NCBI GenBank assembly: GCA_002794775.1
Contig: NBAY01000002.1
Span: 2,294,001-2,358,000 of the forward strand
Direction: 5' to 3'
Source of the DNA: Porodaedalea pini
Taxonomy: Eukaryota > Basidiomycota > Agaricomycetes > Hymenochaetales > Hymenochaetaceae
Length of the DNA: 64,000 bases
Made by a program: the position numbers and the translations under genes. Under the pieces are notes generated by a model, which had not been told where the DNA came from, did no database searches, and saw only the letters and a program-made list of their open reading frames with translations. How positions within the stretch are numbered: the first letter of the stretch is position 1; each line of letters opens with the position of its first letter. Positions 41,415 to 52,623 of this stretch are shown one piece after another.

Positions 41415-43808
41415 TCACCGGTGGGCTTGCATGATTGCATCCGAGATAAACGCAGCGCTGATCTGTTTGCCCCCGAACCAACGGCCGTTCAAGCCTTCGA
41501 TAGCCTTCCTGGCTGACTCGACGCTGTCAAACTGAACATAGATTTCGCCCTGAGGAAAGAAATCAGCACATGGCCTCGTAAAAGAGAAACCATGCCCACT
41601 TCGGAGTCCTTTTCCACCTTGATATGCTGTACTAGACCGTATTTAGTCTGGCACTCTCCTTTCACTTCTTCGGCCAATTCCTTGTCCCAAGCAGGTTCGG
41701 TCTCTCTGTCGGAAGAAACGTTAAGTGTCATCAGTCTTTGCAAGCTTTGCAACTTACTCTTCAGGGTCAAACATATTTCTCAGAAGAACAGATTTTGAAG
41801 TCATAGTTTGAGCTATAGTCGGCCTCATGCTGGCCACATAAGTCGTTAAGATCAACGAATAGAGATTATGGGAAAGAGGAGAAACATACATAGGTTGTAT
41901 GGCCACGGGAGCAGAATCAGTTCTAGCAAGTTTCTGCATCAGTGCTTGTCGAGAGGCTGCGTTCAAGTTACCACCTGAATGTACATTGGGTTAGAAACAG
42001 CTTGGTGATATAAGTAGGTAGCATCCAACTTACCGCCGCTCTCGTCGAGGGAGTCTTGAGTCGCTATCCTTGTCTGTCCCTTTTCATGAACGGTGTTGAC
42101 TCGCAACTAATATAAGTCAAAACCAGAGTTCGTACTGTCATTAGACTTGAGATAACATACAGTGCGACCAGCAAGTTCAAATCCTTCCATTTGTTCCAAG
42201 GCCATCTTTGCATCCTCTGAACGTTTGTAGCTGACCGAAATATCCATAAATTTCTGGTATGTGAAGAAAATCATTGCACGTACTGGACAAAGGCATAGCC
42301 CTTGCTGCGACCCGTAGCAGGATCCTTGTGCAAGTCCACGAAGTCTAATTCTCCGAAAGGCTCGAAAACCTGTTTGATATCTGATTCCGTCAGATTAAAG
42401 TGTAGCGAGCCGACATAAAGTCTATATAACCCGGCCTAGTCAGAGAATGCCACCACTGTAATGCAGGCTGACTCACGTTGCTCCATGTCCAGTAGCCCCA
42501 GGAGGAAGGTTAATACTCCTATAGAATAAATAAATAAAAATCTAGACTGCGTACAAGGACCACATCAACACGTACCCATCACCTGCATGTGTTTTGTTTC
42601 TTTCCGCTTCAGTATGCTGAATCATGATAGGAAGACCCATAACTATTGTGCCTGTCAAGTCGATGGCTTTATCAACGAGATCAATGGAACGAAATTCGAC
42701 GTATGCAATTCTGAAGACACATCAGAGGATCAGACAATGTTTGCTTCATATAACACTTCACGAACCCTTTAGACCGTCTTGACAACCGATCGGTAACAAT
42801 TCGTGAGTCCAAGACGGTATTCTCTCCAAGCTTGTCTTCAAAGAAGTAGCCCAAATCGCGAGCTGTCATACGAGCAGCGAGTTGAGAAACAAAAACAGAC
42901 CGAGCTTCAGAGTCGTCTTCTTTAGGTTCATCTACGTAAGGGTCTGTAGGTGCGTCGTCGTAGGATGGCGAGGCTCGCCTAAGGAAGAAGACGTGAGTAC
43001 AGCTTGATTACGCAAGCATTGATAACATACTTTATGGGTTGCGAGCCTGAATGCCCATGAGAATCAATGAGGTGTTCTTCGCCGTCCAGAGGAGACGAGT
43101 CTCTTGGAGCAATGACATGCTCATCAAGCTCCAGTCTGACACTCCTATCGCGCTCTCGTCTTGGAGATGGCCTCATCGAGCCATCGAATTCGTCTCGAGG
43201 GTCCCGAGGAGCTCTGCCAGAACGAACAGACCTACGGTCAGAATCTCTGGAACGTGGACGCCGTCCATCCTCTTTGTAAGGTAAACCTGCACTTATTGGA
43301 GTTAAAGGTGCATCGGCTAGGTCTTCACGCAACCTTTTGGGAGCCTTCTGGTCGTCCGGTTCGTCCGTACGTCTTCGGCGGCGGTCCCTGCGATCTCTGT
43401 CATCACGGTCAGTATCTCTGTCTCGTTCTCCACGGTCCCGATGGCCATTTCTGTCCCTGTCTCGGTGGCGCAAATCTTCGCCACGTTCGCTGCGGCGGTC
43501 CCTGTCCCTTCCTACGTCTTTTTCTCTGTGCGACCGCTCCCGAGACCTGCTTCGCCTGTCTCTGTCTCGCTCGCGATGGCTCCTGTCGGAACGACCGTGG
43601 CTTCTGCTCCGGCGACGCCTATCATCTCCCTTTTCGTACCTCGAACCATGTCTGTCGCGAGACCTCGAGCGTGATCTATGCGAACGACGAGTTCTGTGAG
43701 TTTCAGTAGAGAGATTGCGAGAGCTGCCAACGTTGTCAGAAACAGACAAGAAGCAGTTGAGAAGAAATGCGCTAACGATCTATGACCTGGACTAGTGTCG
43801 ATAGCCAT
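41415..43808 (-). CDS. RBM39/Rsd1-type splicing factor
   Basis: Couples U2AF-like recognition to splicing. Start ATG at 43808 ('MAIDTSPGHRS'), spliced over a 50-base intron to the long Arg-Asp/Arg-Ser domain ('RTRRSHRSRSRSRDRHGS', 'RDTDRDDRDRRDRRRRR'). Then RRM1 ('ARSVFVSQLAARMTARDLGY', 'GIAYVEF'), RRM2 ('TRLYVGSLHFNLTESDIKQV', 'GRSKGYAFVQYK'), a linker ('ALMQKLART') and the C-terminal U2AF-homology RRM3 ('SKSVLLRNMFDPEEETEPAW', 'YGLVQHIKVEKDSEGEIYVQ', 'KAIEGLNGRWFGGKQI'). This order matches human RBM39 and fission-yeast Rsd1. Ends 'IMQAHR', stop 41415-41417. About 240 bases downstream of the KARI-like gene on the same strand. Confidence 0.93.
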
Positions 43809-44048
43809 TTGTATTTCCCGTTGCTGTATATGAAAAAATTTGCGCTCAGGAGTCAGGTTGTGGTAACAAGCAACAATGAGTCCACGAAATGGCGTCTGAA
43901 CAGAGTTTGGGGGTGTGAGAACAATTTTCTATTAAGGGCAATGCCTTCGAACATTTTGCTACTCGGACTCCTTTTACTAATTACTTCGATGAATGCGACA
44001 TTTTCTATGGAATACACTTGCAAGGCGTGTATTGATGTAACGCATAGC

Positions 44049-45622
44049 TCAGCCCAGACGAGCCCGAACCCTCTTCTCCGCCTGTCCGAGCTCGGTCTCC
44101 TCAGACCTCCGGTACAGTTCGTTCAGAGGATTTTCGCTCCCTCCTTTCTCAAGAGCATCCTCGATCTTGCTGAACTCACGAGCAAACTTCCCATTTAGGA
44201 CCTATATCCAGATTGGTTTCTAAGTGCCTGCCTTTTCAACTTTCTACATAGATCGAAGCTCACCTGGTTGTGCAGAATATCCTCAAAGTGCTTACGAGTA
44301 GCGGTGCCGTCGAGAGCCAGAGCGCCGCTCAGTTGTCCGAATTGCGAAACCGACGAGTGATGCTTCAACTGCAGACTACTAAGCCGCTGCCTCGAATGCG
44401 AAGAAATAGACTGGAATCTTACCTGACGAATGAAGCCTTCCTCAGCGGCTCGCTCGAAGATTTCTGCTGGTTCCTTCGACATCCACCTGAGAAATATTAA
44501 TGTTCAACAAAAAGTATACTACTGATATTTTGTGACAGCTTACATTTCATAGCAGAGGGCCTCGTCAGAGCACCCGGCATCCTTCAATACACTGAAGGCT
44601 TGTCTGTCAAGGAGCTGACGGTGAGTATTGCATAGTCAAATAGAAAAGCAATGCTTACTGGAAGAGCATAATGATGTTCGGCCACAGAGCCTGTTCCGCG
44701 AAAAGGTCCCTGCATCTTCGTCAGCTTCAATTTATTGGACATTTTTTTATGTGTTATTCACATAGCTGTCTCTTCTCTTACAGAAGACTCAATTGCACCA
44801 GCCTTTGTGGCACCGATAGCGTGAGATACTGCAAGCGCAATTTCAAGTGCCTTGCCAGCGCTGTCTTTCTCAACGGAGACGAAGCAAGGGAAGCCCTGAC
44901 CCTTCTCGTATAGCGAACGTACTGATGAGCCTGGCAAAAAAAATGAATTCCTCTTTCAGCGTCTAGTCCCTCCGTTGCTCGCTTACCGATCATTCTGCGT
45001 GTACCATGTGAGTTCAGACCATTTGTGTGCGAGGTGCTTCGGACGACTCACCTCGGAGCTACCATAACGACGTTGCTCGTGGGTGGGATACTGAGGAATT
45101 TATAGAACACGTTATATCCGCTAGCGACAACGATTGTGCAGCCCTTTTTAAGACCCGGAGCGACCTTCTCGTTGAAAATGCGTGGCTGAACTTGATCGGG
45201 CACCAGGAGGAACAAAACTGAAGGGAAATTTCAGGATGCAGCATCCAATTACGATTTATCACGGACTGACCATCCGCAACCTCCGCTGCTTTCGTGAAGT
45301 CATGCGTAACGTTGAAGTTCTTCGATCTGGCATCCTCAGCGTAGCTATCCTCACGATTCGTGATAATAATCTTCTCGTTTGGGATCCCGGAGTCGCGCAA
45401 GTTCTGAGCTTGAGCGGAACCTTGGTTGCCGAAACTAGGATTTAATCAGCCACTGCAAGTCGTAATTCGATCTATACTTGACTCACCCTAAGAAGACAAT
45501 GGTCTTGTCCTTCAGGTAGACCAGGTCGGCATCCGAATCGTAATAACTGGATCAACGAGGATGTTTCAGCGTAACGACCAGGCACTCATACTAGAGACTA
45601 CTCACATCTTCGCGGCCGGCAT
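44049..45622 (-). CDS. Ketol-acid reductoisomerase-like protein, bacterial (class I) type
   Basis: Start ATG at 45622; exons join as 'MPAAKIYYDSDADLVYLKDK', 'TIVFLGFGNQGSAQAQNLRD' (Rossmann G-x-G-x-x-G), 'KIIITNREDSYAEDA', 'LLVPDQVQPRIFNEKVAPGL', 'NVVMVAPR', 'SVRSLYEKGQGFPCFVSVEK', 'GATKAGAIESSVREETAMDL' and 'FAEQALWP'. It then goes on to 'EALCYEMWMSKEPAEI', 'SSVSQFGQLSGALA' and a C-terminus 'LGQAEKRVRARLG'. Metal-binding Asp and Glu of 'DLFGEQ' are kept ('DLFAEQ'), as are a later Glu and Ser. Fungal Ilv5 has a long mitochondrial presequence; this protein starts right at the bacterial-like 'YYDSDADL' with none. It could make branched-chain intermediates in the cytosol or act on another ketol acid. 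Confidence 0.82.
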
Positions 45623-46142
45623 GGTTTCTACGTGCGGGGAGAGAACAATGATGAATTGCTTCGAGTCTTGCAACTATATATCGAACAAATGACTGCGGCC
45701 TTTGACACGGTATATTCCGATCCGGGCAGAAGCATCGATGTCCCCCTAATGCTTTTGCGGACCGTCGTCTGCATCCAAAAGGCGAGCAGGTGATCATGCT
45801 GAACTCTGTGTTTCATGTGCGCTCACTGTAATCAAGTTCGAATGTTCAACTTCAATTCATACGCGAAGATTCGGTTATCTCTAAGACAAGGAAATGACGG
45901 TTCAGCCAGGAACTGGACAATCCTTGCAAGGAATGGTCTAAATCGCCGCGCCACGACGGAGGAAAGCTCATGATCGACGTCGTCGGGGCGCGGGTAAGCG
46001 GGCCGGCCATTCCGCCGAGGGGGTTCGGATCCTTATCATACTCGTGACCGTACTCCGAGAGCCTGTCACTGCGATAACTCGAAGGAGATGAACATGATTT
46101 CTTGGACAGAAGGACGCACTCCAGATCACGACGCCGTTCCCT
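45623..46142. promoter_or_regulatory. Divergent promoter region of KARI-like and dehydrogenase genes
   Basis: 520 bases between two divergent start codons. No coding exon is supported. Room for both promoters; no specific site recognised. Confidence 0.35.
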
Positions 46143-47192
46143 ATGTGTCTGATACCTGGAAAAGTCATTTGTATTACTGGCGCATCTAGAGGGATAGGTC
46201 GTGCAACTGCTCTCGAATTTGCTAGACATGGCGCATTGGGCCTGGTTCTTCACTACTATGGTGATGAAATAAGTACGGAGGAGATCCGTACACTTGAGGA
46301 AGAGGTACATACGATCTCCGGCGCTTGCAAAACCATAGCTGTACCAGGAGACATAGCAAGACGCGAAACCTCTCTGAAGGTCTGACTAGCGTATCCTCTT
46401 CCCAATGGTATTGTTCTCTGATGTGTTGCGCAGATCGTCGAAGAAGGCGCCAAAGCGTTCGGTAGACTAGGTTCATCTCAGTTTCTTCCAGCTTAAAAAG
46501 TGTTACGTACTTAATAAGCGTCCAGATGTCCTTGTCAGCAATGCTGGGATATGCCCATTCGCTGATTTCTTGACCATGCCTATTGAAACCTGGGAGCGGA
46601 CAAGACAGGTGAACCTTGACGGCTCATTCTACATAGTACAAGGTTCGAGCTGGTTGAACCGCCATGCGACGGATATTGACTTTGTTACACAGGTGTAGCG
46701 AATCAGATGAAGGAGCAGTCCCCTCAAGGAGGCGCAATCATATGTGTTTCGTCCATCTCGGCATTAGTCGGCGGAGAGCAGCAATGGTAAGTCCTCTTAC
46801 CCGTGCCATGTCAAATCTTGTATAGCAACTATTTGTAGCCACTACACTCCGACAAAGGCTGCCTTGCTTTCCCTCATGCAGAGCTGTGCCGTCGCTCTTG
46901 GAAAATACAACATTCGCTGCAACGCAGTTCTGCCTGGTACGATAGCCACTGATATCAACAAGGAGGATCTATCGGATGTTACTAAGCGCGATAATATGGT
47001 TAAAAGGACGGTTCTGGGACGTTTGGGTGGTGAGTTAACTGTCACTTACTAGTTGACTTGTGTTCTGATCCATGAACTTTAGCTCCGGAGGATGTGGCTG
47101 GGCCCATAATTTTTCTCGCAAGTGAATTAGCTCGTTATGTCACTGGCGCCTCTCTTTTGGTCGATGGCGGTCTCTTTGTCAATCTTCAATAA
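46143..47192 (+). CDS. Short-chain dehydrogenase, probable L-rhamnose 1-dehydrogenase
   Basis: NAD(P)-dependent SDR. Start ATG at 46143 ('MCLIPGKVICITGASRG'). Cofactor motif 'TGASRGIGRA', 'LVSNAGICPFADFL' (N-A-G), 'QVNLDGSFYIVQ', then 'IICVSSISALVGGEQQ' and 'HYTPTKAALLSLMQ' (Ser-Tyr-Lys triad), 'NIRCNAVLPGTIATDINKED', 'VLGRLGAPEDVAGPIIFLAS', 'ARYVTGASLLVDGGLFVNLQ' at the stop (47190-47192). The tail 'DGGLFVNLQ' and 'LPGTIATDIN' closely resemble fungal L-rhamnose dehydrogenases of the non-phosphorylated rhamnose pathway, which is why I propose this substrate; other sugar dehydrogenases remain possible. Introns are short. The 3' end converges on the cupin gene. Confidence 0.85.
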
Positions 47193-47326
47193 GTCTTAAA
47201 TGAATGGGAATTATCCTCTCTTGTATCACTCGGCCGCTATTGTACAATTTAATCACAGACAAATACAAGAAAGCACAATACAAAGAACAAGGGTATCAAG
47301 CAGGAAAGAAACCGTTCTGAAATCTA

Positions 47327-48112
47327 CTACGCCAACCATGCGTCTTCGAGTGGTACGCCATTGATTACCGCTGGTTCCGCATCGACGAGCACGCTCATCC
47401 ACCTCGCGATTCCGGGACCAGGATTTCTCCAAGCATGCATGTTACCTTTCTGCACCACCGTATCACCTGGGTTTTCAATCAGTGTCTCCGACCCATCGTC
47501 CAGAACCAGAATCAGCTTCCCAGAGACTTCGAACGCACGCATTTGCATTCCGTGAGTTTTCCTGTCCGTGCATTCCGATTGATACTCACTAAGGATGTTG
47601 TAGTCAACCGAGCTTGTTCTATGCTTTAGGTTTAGGCAAAGAAGCGTCAATGATTCTGTTCTTAGCTTCGCGAAGACATGTCTATCACTTACCATTGGAG
47701 AAGACGCGCCCGGTACAAGGTCCGTGAATCTCAAATTTGTCCCATTTCGCATAACAAAGCCTTGGCCGCCAATGGGGCGCAGCGCACCATCGACACTATA
47801 TTTAGTAAGTACAACTAGCAATTCACGAATAGCATGATTGTAAAGACAAACTTTTCGTTATTTGTATCCTCGGATGGCACTGATTCGGTGGTCCACAGGC
47901 TCCCTCCTGCTAGACCTTCACTCCCTGGACCGGTAGCAGGCTGGCGTCCAAATAATCAAGGAACTTTCGTGTTCTTATCGTGATGTTCTTACTTTTGAAA
48001 GAATGGCTGCGTCGGTTTTCACGGTGCCGTGTCCTTCCGCGTCATGCCCTGTTACGATGCGACGTATAGGTGGTAGAGTAGAAGCTGCTATAAGACTCGT
48101 CCTAAACGACAT
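47327..48112 (-). CDS. Small cupin-domain protein
   Basis: Start placed at ATG 48112 ('MSFRTSLIAASTLPPIRR'); an in-frame ATG at 48166 would add 18 residues. 'RRIVTGHDAEGHGTVKTDA' then 'GFVMRNGTNLRFTDLVPGAS', spliced to 'MHRTSSVDYNILSE', then 'MRAFEVSGKLILVLDDGSET', 'NPGDTVVQKGNMHAWRNPGP', 'ARWMSVLVDAEPAVING'. The second cupin motif 'PGDTVVQKGNMHAWRN' and 'MHRTSSVDY' in motif 1 provide possible metal ligands (His, Asp, His). Single-domain cupins of this type are common next to sugar or aromatic catabolic genes in fungi; function not assignable. Ends 'LEDAWLA', stop 47327-47329. Confidence 0.8.
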
Positions 48113-48166
48113 CTTAGAAATGAGAGAAATAATATGCTGGCCCAGCGAGCGCAGTATTTCAGCCAT

Positions 48167-48644
48167 GATGAGTGCTGGTGCTTGACCTAGTGGAATGGTA
48201 TCTGAGGCCGATCTTTTGCCTTGGATCGCAGATTTTATTGCTGCGTAGGAGGAGCACGCCTAAATGACGCATGAAGGACTAGGCTAGCAGATGTTTGATA
48301 AGTGGACCAGCTGATGCATGCGATTGGATGAAGAACATGGCGCATGATTTGCAACCGCACGGCCCGGGACGCCCTCCATGCGGAGCCTGGAATTCGGCGA
48401 TGCGAAGGAAGCCGCAGTCTCGTTGGCTAATCGGGGATGGGGCCACAGTCGTCCAAAGTCTTGCGTCACTGCGTGGAGACAGGAGTCGGTAAAAAGAAAC
48501 GACGTAATATATGCACAACGGCCGATACAGCTCTACGGTAGCACAGAGACAAATTTCAAACATACAGACAGGATTTATACACAAGAAAGCAATGGCGCAC
48601 AACAGATTATCATAGGTCCATCCATCCACCGTCCCATATATCAA
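48167..48644. other. Intergenic region
   Basis: 478 bases between the cupin start and the DUG3 stop, both on the minus strand. Nothing recognised beyond expected promoter and 3' sequence. Confidence 0.4.
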
Positions 48645-50221
48645 TCAGAGGGGGCGCCGCGGATTAAGCAGACCTTTACCCTCGGCGAAACTCGTGGTCC
48701 GGTTCAGGGATGCAGGGTCTGAAGGAGGAACGTAAAATTCGTCGATGACGGGTATTTGCAGAAGATTCATCTTCGGCGTGACCACAATCATATTGTTTGT
48801 ACGAATCTCCATCCAATCAGCTAAAAGAGATGAAGGTTCAGTCTCACTCCAAATTATTTCAAGAGTGTGGGGTCTTACCTTTTTCAAATGTGAGAGGCTC
48901 GCTCGCAACCTTCCGGTCGAATAAGATTCTCGTCTGCAAATAAATAGCAAGAACCCGGCTCACCATGATTATATTCTCTCGCTTATCGGCCTTCGACATC
49001 TTGTAATGACCGCCTTTCGCGTATTCAGAGAAAGCCGTACCCGAAGAAAACCACTGAGAAAGAAAAAATGTGGACAAAGTACAGCCTTGCATAATAATGA
49101 CTTACCAATGACGCTGCTTCATCCACCTTTGAAGAGATATACCTTAGCGCCACAACTGTTTCGCCATCTGTCACACAGAAATTCATAAGGCTTGGCTGGA
49201 GTAAAGGAGTTCAGCTAATATGCATAAATCTAAGAAGCGAAACGCATGCCTCCGTGATGTTGAACTCCCGTGCAAATCCATTTAGGGCAGCGATCGTATC
49301 AAGCATCGCTTGCCTTAGTACCGAGGGGCTGAAAGACTTAGCATTCGCGTCTGGAAGCTATCGATGAAAGTTCAGACTCGCATGCGTGAGCCAAACTTTT
49401 CGTCTTTGCTTTACCTTCGACAGGAACAGTGCAAATGCCCATTCGGAATCTAGTTACGGCACTTTTTAAACACGGCATTAGGCGGCTGAGAGGCTACGAA
49501 CCCGTATTGCCATTCGGGACATTGAAAATCTCGTCTGAAAGCGTAGATTGCAGCCGCCGTTTGATTTTCGGGAATTCTGCGATGCCGCCGTTGTGCATAA
49601 ACTTGATGTCTATCAGCCTATATAGCCTTGCACTGAAAGTCAAGCCAATCACCATGAGTTTTCCATGGACGAAGGGGTGACAGTTGTCTAATGACAGGGA
49701 CCCCGCGGTAGTAGCGCGAACGTGAGCACTTCATAGAAAAGAATATGAGTCGAAGCAGAAGAGTGCGTGAATTAAAGTTGCGTACAATACGAGAGGAGAC
49801 TTGATCTTCTCGGCGAGACGCGTGAGGTTAACATTGTTCCAGGCCTACAAACTGTCAGAGCTTTTTTTTTAGCTAGCTTATCGCCAAATAACTTACAGGC
49901 GTCACAGATGTGAAGATGCAGGGTTGACTCCCTAATTCTTCGTCGTATACCGAATCATACCAGCCTACTGTGCCTCAGTATTCGTTCCTGCAGGGCACAC
50001 AGAAATAACACACCAACACCGAAACCATCGCCATTTATTGGGTTTCGACGGTCAACTCTAAGACGTGAGTTGAATGCCTGGTTGATGATTGAGTGACACG
50101 GTTTCGTGAGGAGCTGGATGCGGTCAATTCAATACTAAGAAGGCGCCGAATGGGTAAGTAAGTTGCGTACGTGAGAAAGCTGTACTGGCTCAGTGCCCTT
50201 GTATATAACAAAACGGCACAT
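48645..50221 (-). CDS. DUG3: Dug3-type class II glutamine amidotransferase
   Basis: Part of the Dug2-Dug3 complex that starts cytosolic glutathione breakdown. Start ATG at 50221 gives 'MCRFVIYKGTEPVQLSH'; Cys2 is the N-terminal nucleophile left after Met removal. After splicing: 'LLTKPCHSIINQAFNSRLR', 'NPINGDGFGVGWYDS' (the G-x-G-x-G-W-Y site), 'PCIFTSVTPAWNNVNLTRLA', 'KSPLVFAHVRATT', 'NCHPFVHGKLM' and 'FMHNGGIAEF' (Asn/Asp oxyanion loop). The C-terminal part has 'EPLTFEKADWMEIRTNNMIV', 'VTPKMNLLQIPVIDEFYVP' and ends 'GKGLLNPRRPL'. All features of active Ntn amidotransferases are kept. Many introns; the first (about 60 bases) follows 'QLSH'. Confidence 0.93.
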
Positions 50222-50465
50222 CCTTTGAATTGCTCGACGAGGACGATAGGTTATGTGGATGTCTGCGTGCAGGCCAGCACCAAAGCCTTGACAGCAAGTT
50301 ACTTATAAGTTATAGCACTGCATGGTCGTAATGCTCGCTGGCCGCGATGACTCGACGTAGCACCCTTCCATTTTCGCAATGATCGACGCTCTTTACAGGT
50401 CACATCCGGTTTCAAAGCATTTAGGTTCGTACAAAGCCTGGTATATGCATTCTAATGGTAACTGT

Positions 50466-50482
50466 ACAACAACAACAACAAC
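50466..50482 (+). repeat. (CAA)n microsatellite
   Basis: ACAACAACAACAACAACAAC-type tract of five to six CAA units in the spacer between the DUG3 and AGM1 genes (50222-50505, 284 bases, otherwise featureless). Confidence 0.7.
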
Positions 50483-50505
50483 ACGTCTAGTCTTAGGATA
50501 GTCCT

Positions 50506-52438
50506 TCACAAGAATTCTCTAGGGCGAGCCACGGGATCGCCACCGGTGAAATCGTAGACCAGACCAGCAACTTTGAAGGCCAGCTCTACAGTCCATGATT
50601 CAATCAGCATTGAAATTTATCTGAAAGGGCAGGATAGTTCTCACCATCAGCCTGAGGTCTCAAGATTGCTTCCGCATAGACACGGACGACGTCCTCCGTT
50701 CCGCTCGGTCTCACGAAAGCACGGCCTCCGTCGTACTTCCTCACGAGTTCGTCAAGCTTCTGTTGTAAGCCAGGGGGCCCAATGAGGCGCCGCTCGGCGT
50801 CCTCCGTCTTAAAAATATTTCGGTCCTTCACAACGACTTTTACAAGACGATTCGGCAGATCGCTGTAAAGGGCATCCCATTCAATACCCGAAAAGGATTT
50901 GTGGGTAAGCACAACTTCAACGAGCAACATATCCGAAAGAGCGTCTCCGACGGTTTGGTTAATCAGGTCGATCAGATTTCTGAGATGGTTTAGCGCAGTC
51001 TGTTGTGCCGGAGTGCTTGGCTTACGCTCCGCAAGGGCGGTGGTAGCAGACGAAGAAAAGAGAACGGTGCCGTGACCGTTTGCCTCAAAGTAGACTCCGA
51101 CGGAATAGTGTTCGGCTGCATGGTGTAGATGTTTCACACCAGTTGGAACACATGTCACCGGAAGTCGCTAAGAAGACGTTAGAACGATTCACGATTTATT
51201 GCTGGCTAAACGAACCTCTGCAAGATACTTTGTGGAGGCTCCGTTGGCGTATGCTGTCTGTACCACGCCTACTTCGATTTTATCTTCCAGTCCGGCCAAT
51301 TTGACTAGCTCCACGATGAAAGCTGCAACAAGCGCAGCAATTTTGTCGCCGTCCAGTAAGTGGAACTGATTGCGCTCGTCCATATAATAGTAGATGAGGC
51401 GATCGGCGTCACCGTCGAGACTGCAAGCACGCTGGCCGGCTCGAAGAACACCAGATAAAGAAGGAGGCAGTCTTTGTGAAGTCTTTACGAAGTCCGCTCC
51501 GCATTGATTGTTCAAAGCGCCTTCAGTAGTAATTGAGGTGTTTACTAGCTGGAGGGGTAAAGAATCGCCCAGGTACCTAGCAAGACGTTCGGCGGTAGGA
51601 GCACCAACTCCATTGGCACAATCCACGATTAAGGGTCCGTTCGTCTTCTTGCCTGCCTGAGGGAAGAAGTCAGGTCAGCCACTAGGATTGTATCTCAAAA
51701 AATCACTACTAACCACTAGTTTCTTGAACGCCTCACTAAGCTTCGTCATGTATCCATCCTCCGAGTCTACGCCATATGCTTCGGCCGTTCCCTTGCTGTT
51801 GATGCATCTCACAAGGTAGTGCAACACAGGGGTGGTCTTTACACCCTCGTTTCGACCCTCAGCGTTACTGGCCTTAAGGCCGTCCTCAAATGCAGAAACC
51901 AGTGTGGGGCCAGTCGGACGCGTGTCGCGCGCATACACGACGTGCGCCGGCTTGCTTATATCAATCTTGGCGATTTTGATAAGACTCTCGACAGCATCTA
52001 TGAAAACGTCTGTGGTAGGAGCATTCGCAAAGGTTGTGGCATGGTTCTCCCAAGCAGCTTCAAGCATCTCTCCCCTGGGGTCAACTAGCTTAACACCATT
52101 ATCCTTCAGCAGCAAGGTTAGAGCGCATATGTCTGATATTTCGGAGGGAAGTTACCTGTTCAGGGTTGTGGGATGCAGTGATCATAACGCCGATGGTCTT
52201 GCCGTCCAGCTTCTTGCTTCTAAGAGCTGCTAAGACCCCGACTCTGAAGAGCACAGATTCAAGGATAACTCCACTAGAGAAAGATAGATATTGTGAGCTT
52301 CAGCGCGTAAAGCAGAGGGTAGTCGGCTCACAGCGTCCTGAAGCCCGCAGTTCCATATTGGAACTGGGTGCTGGATGGTTTGGGGTGCAGATCAGCATAA
52401 GCCTTGATACCTTCGCGCAAGATTTCCAGAGTCGACAT
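50506..52438 (-). CDS. PCM1: Phosphoacetylglucosamine mutase
   Basis: Interconverts GlcNAc-6-phosphate and GlcNAc-1-phosphate in the route to UDP-GlcNAc and chitin. Start ATG at 52438 ('MSTLEILREGIKAYADLHPK'). 'STQFQYGTAGFRT', then the phosphoserine loop 'GVMITASHNPEQ' with 'DNGVKLVDPRGEM', 'HVVYARDTRPTGPTL', 'PLIVDCANGVGAPTA', metal loop 'RACSLDGDADRLIYYY', 'LLDGDKIAALVAAFI' and 'GVVQTAYANGAS', 'CVPTGVKHLHHAA', 'GVYFEANGHGTVLF', and the phosphate-binding 'FVRPSGTEDVVRVYAEA'. The last exon gives 'LAFKVAGLVYDFTGGDP', ending 'ARPREFL' (stop 50506-50508). Complete, typical family member. Diverges from alpha-SNAP (185 bases). Confidence 0.94.
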
Positions 52439-52623
52439 AACGGAGACGTCGAGTGATCAGAGAGCGGGAAAGAGGGTTGGTACTTGAGTCAAGTCGTTGT
52501 CGCGGCAGTTTTGACCACCGTGATGGTATGCGCTTCGCGGTCTGGCATCCGCACAGCCATAAACCACGTGCGCAGTCGTCACTTTCAGCCAGCCGCTCTT
52601 CACGACTATCTTCTGTAACCACT

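Noticed and set aside
43161..43709. Plus-strand frames opposite the RBM39 Arg/Ser domain
   Set aside because: Shadow of the RS-repeat coding sequence; no motif and no splice continuity.
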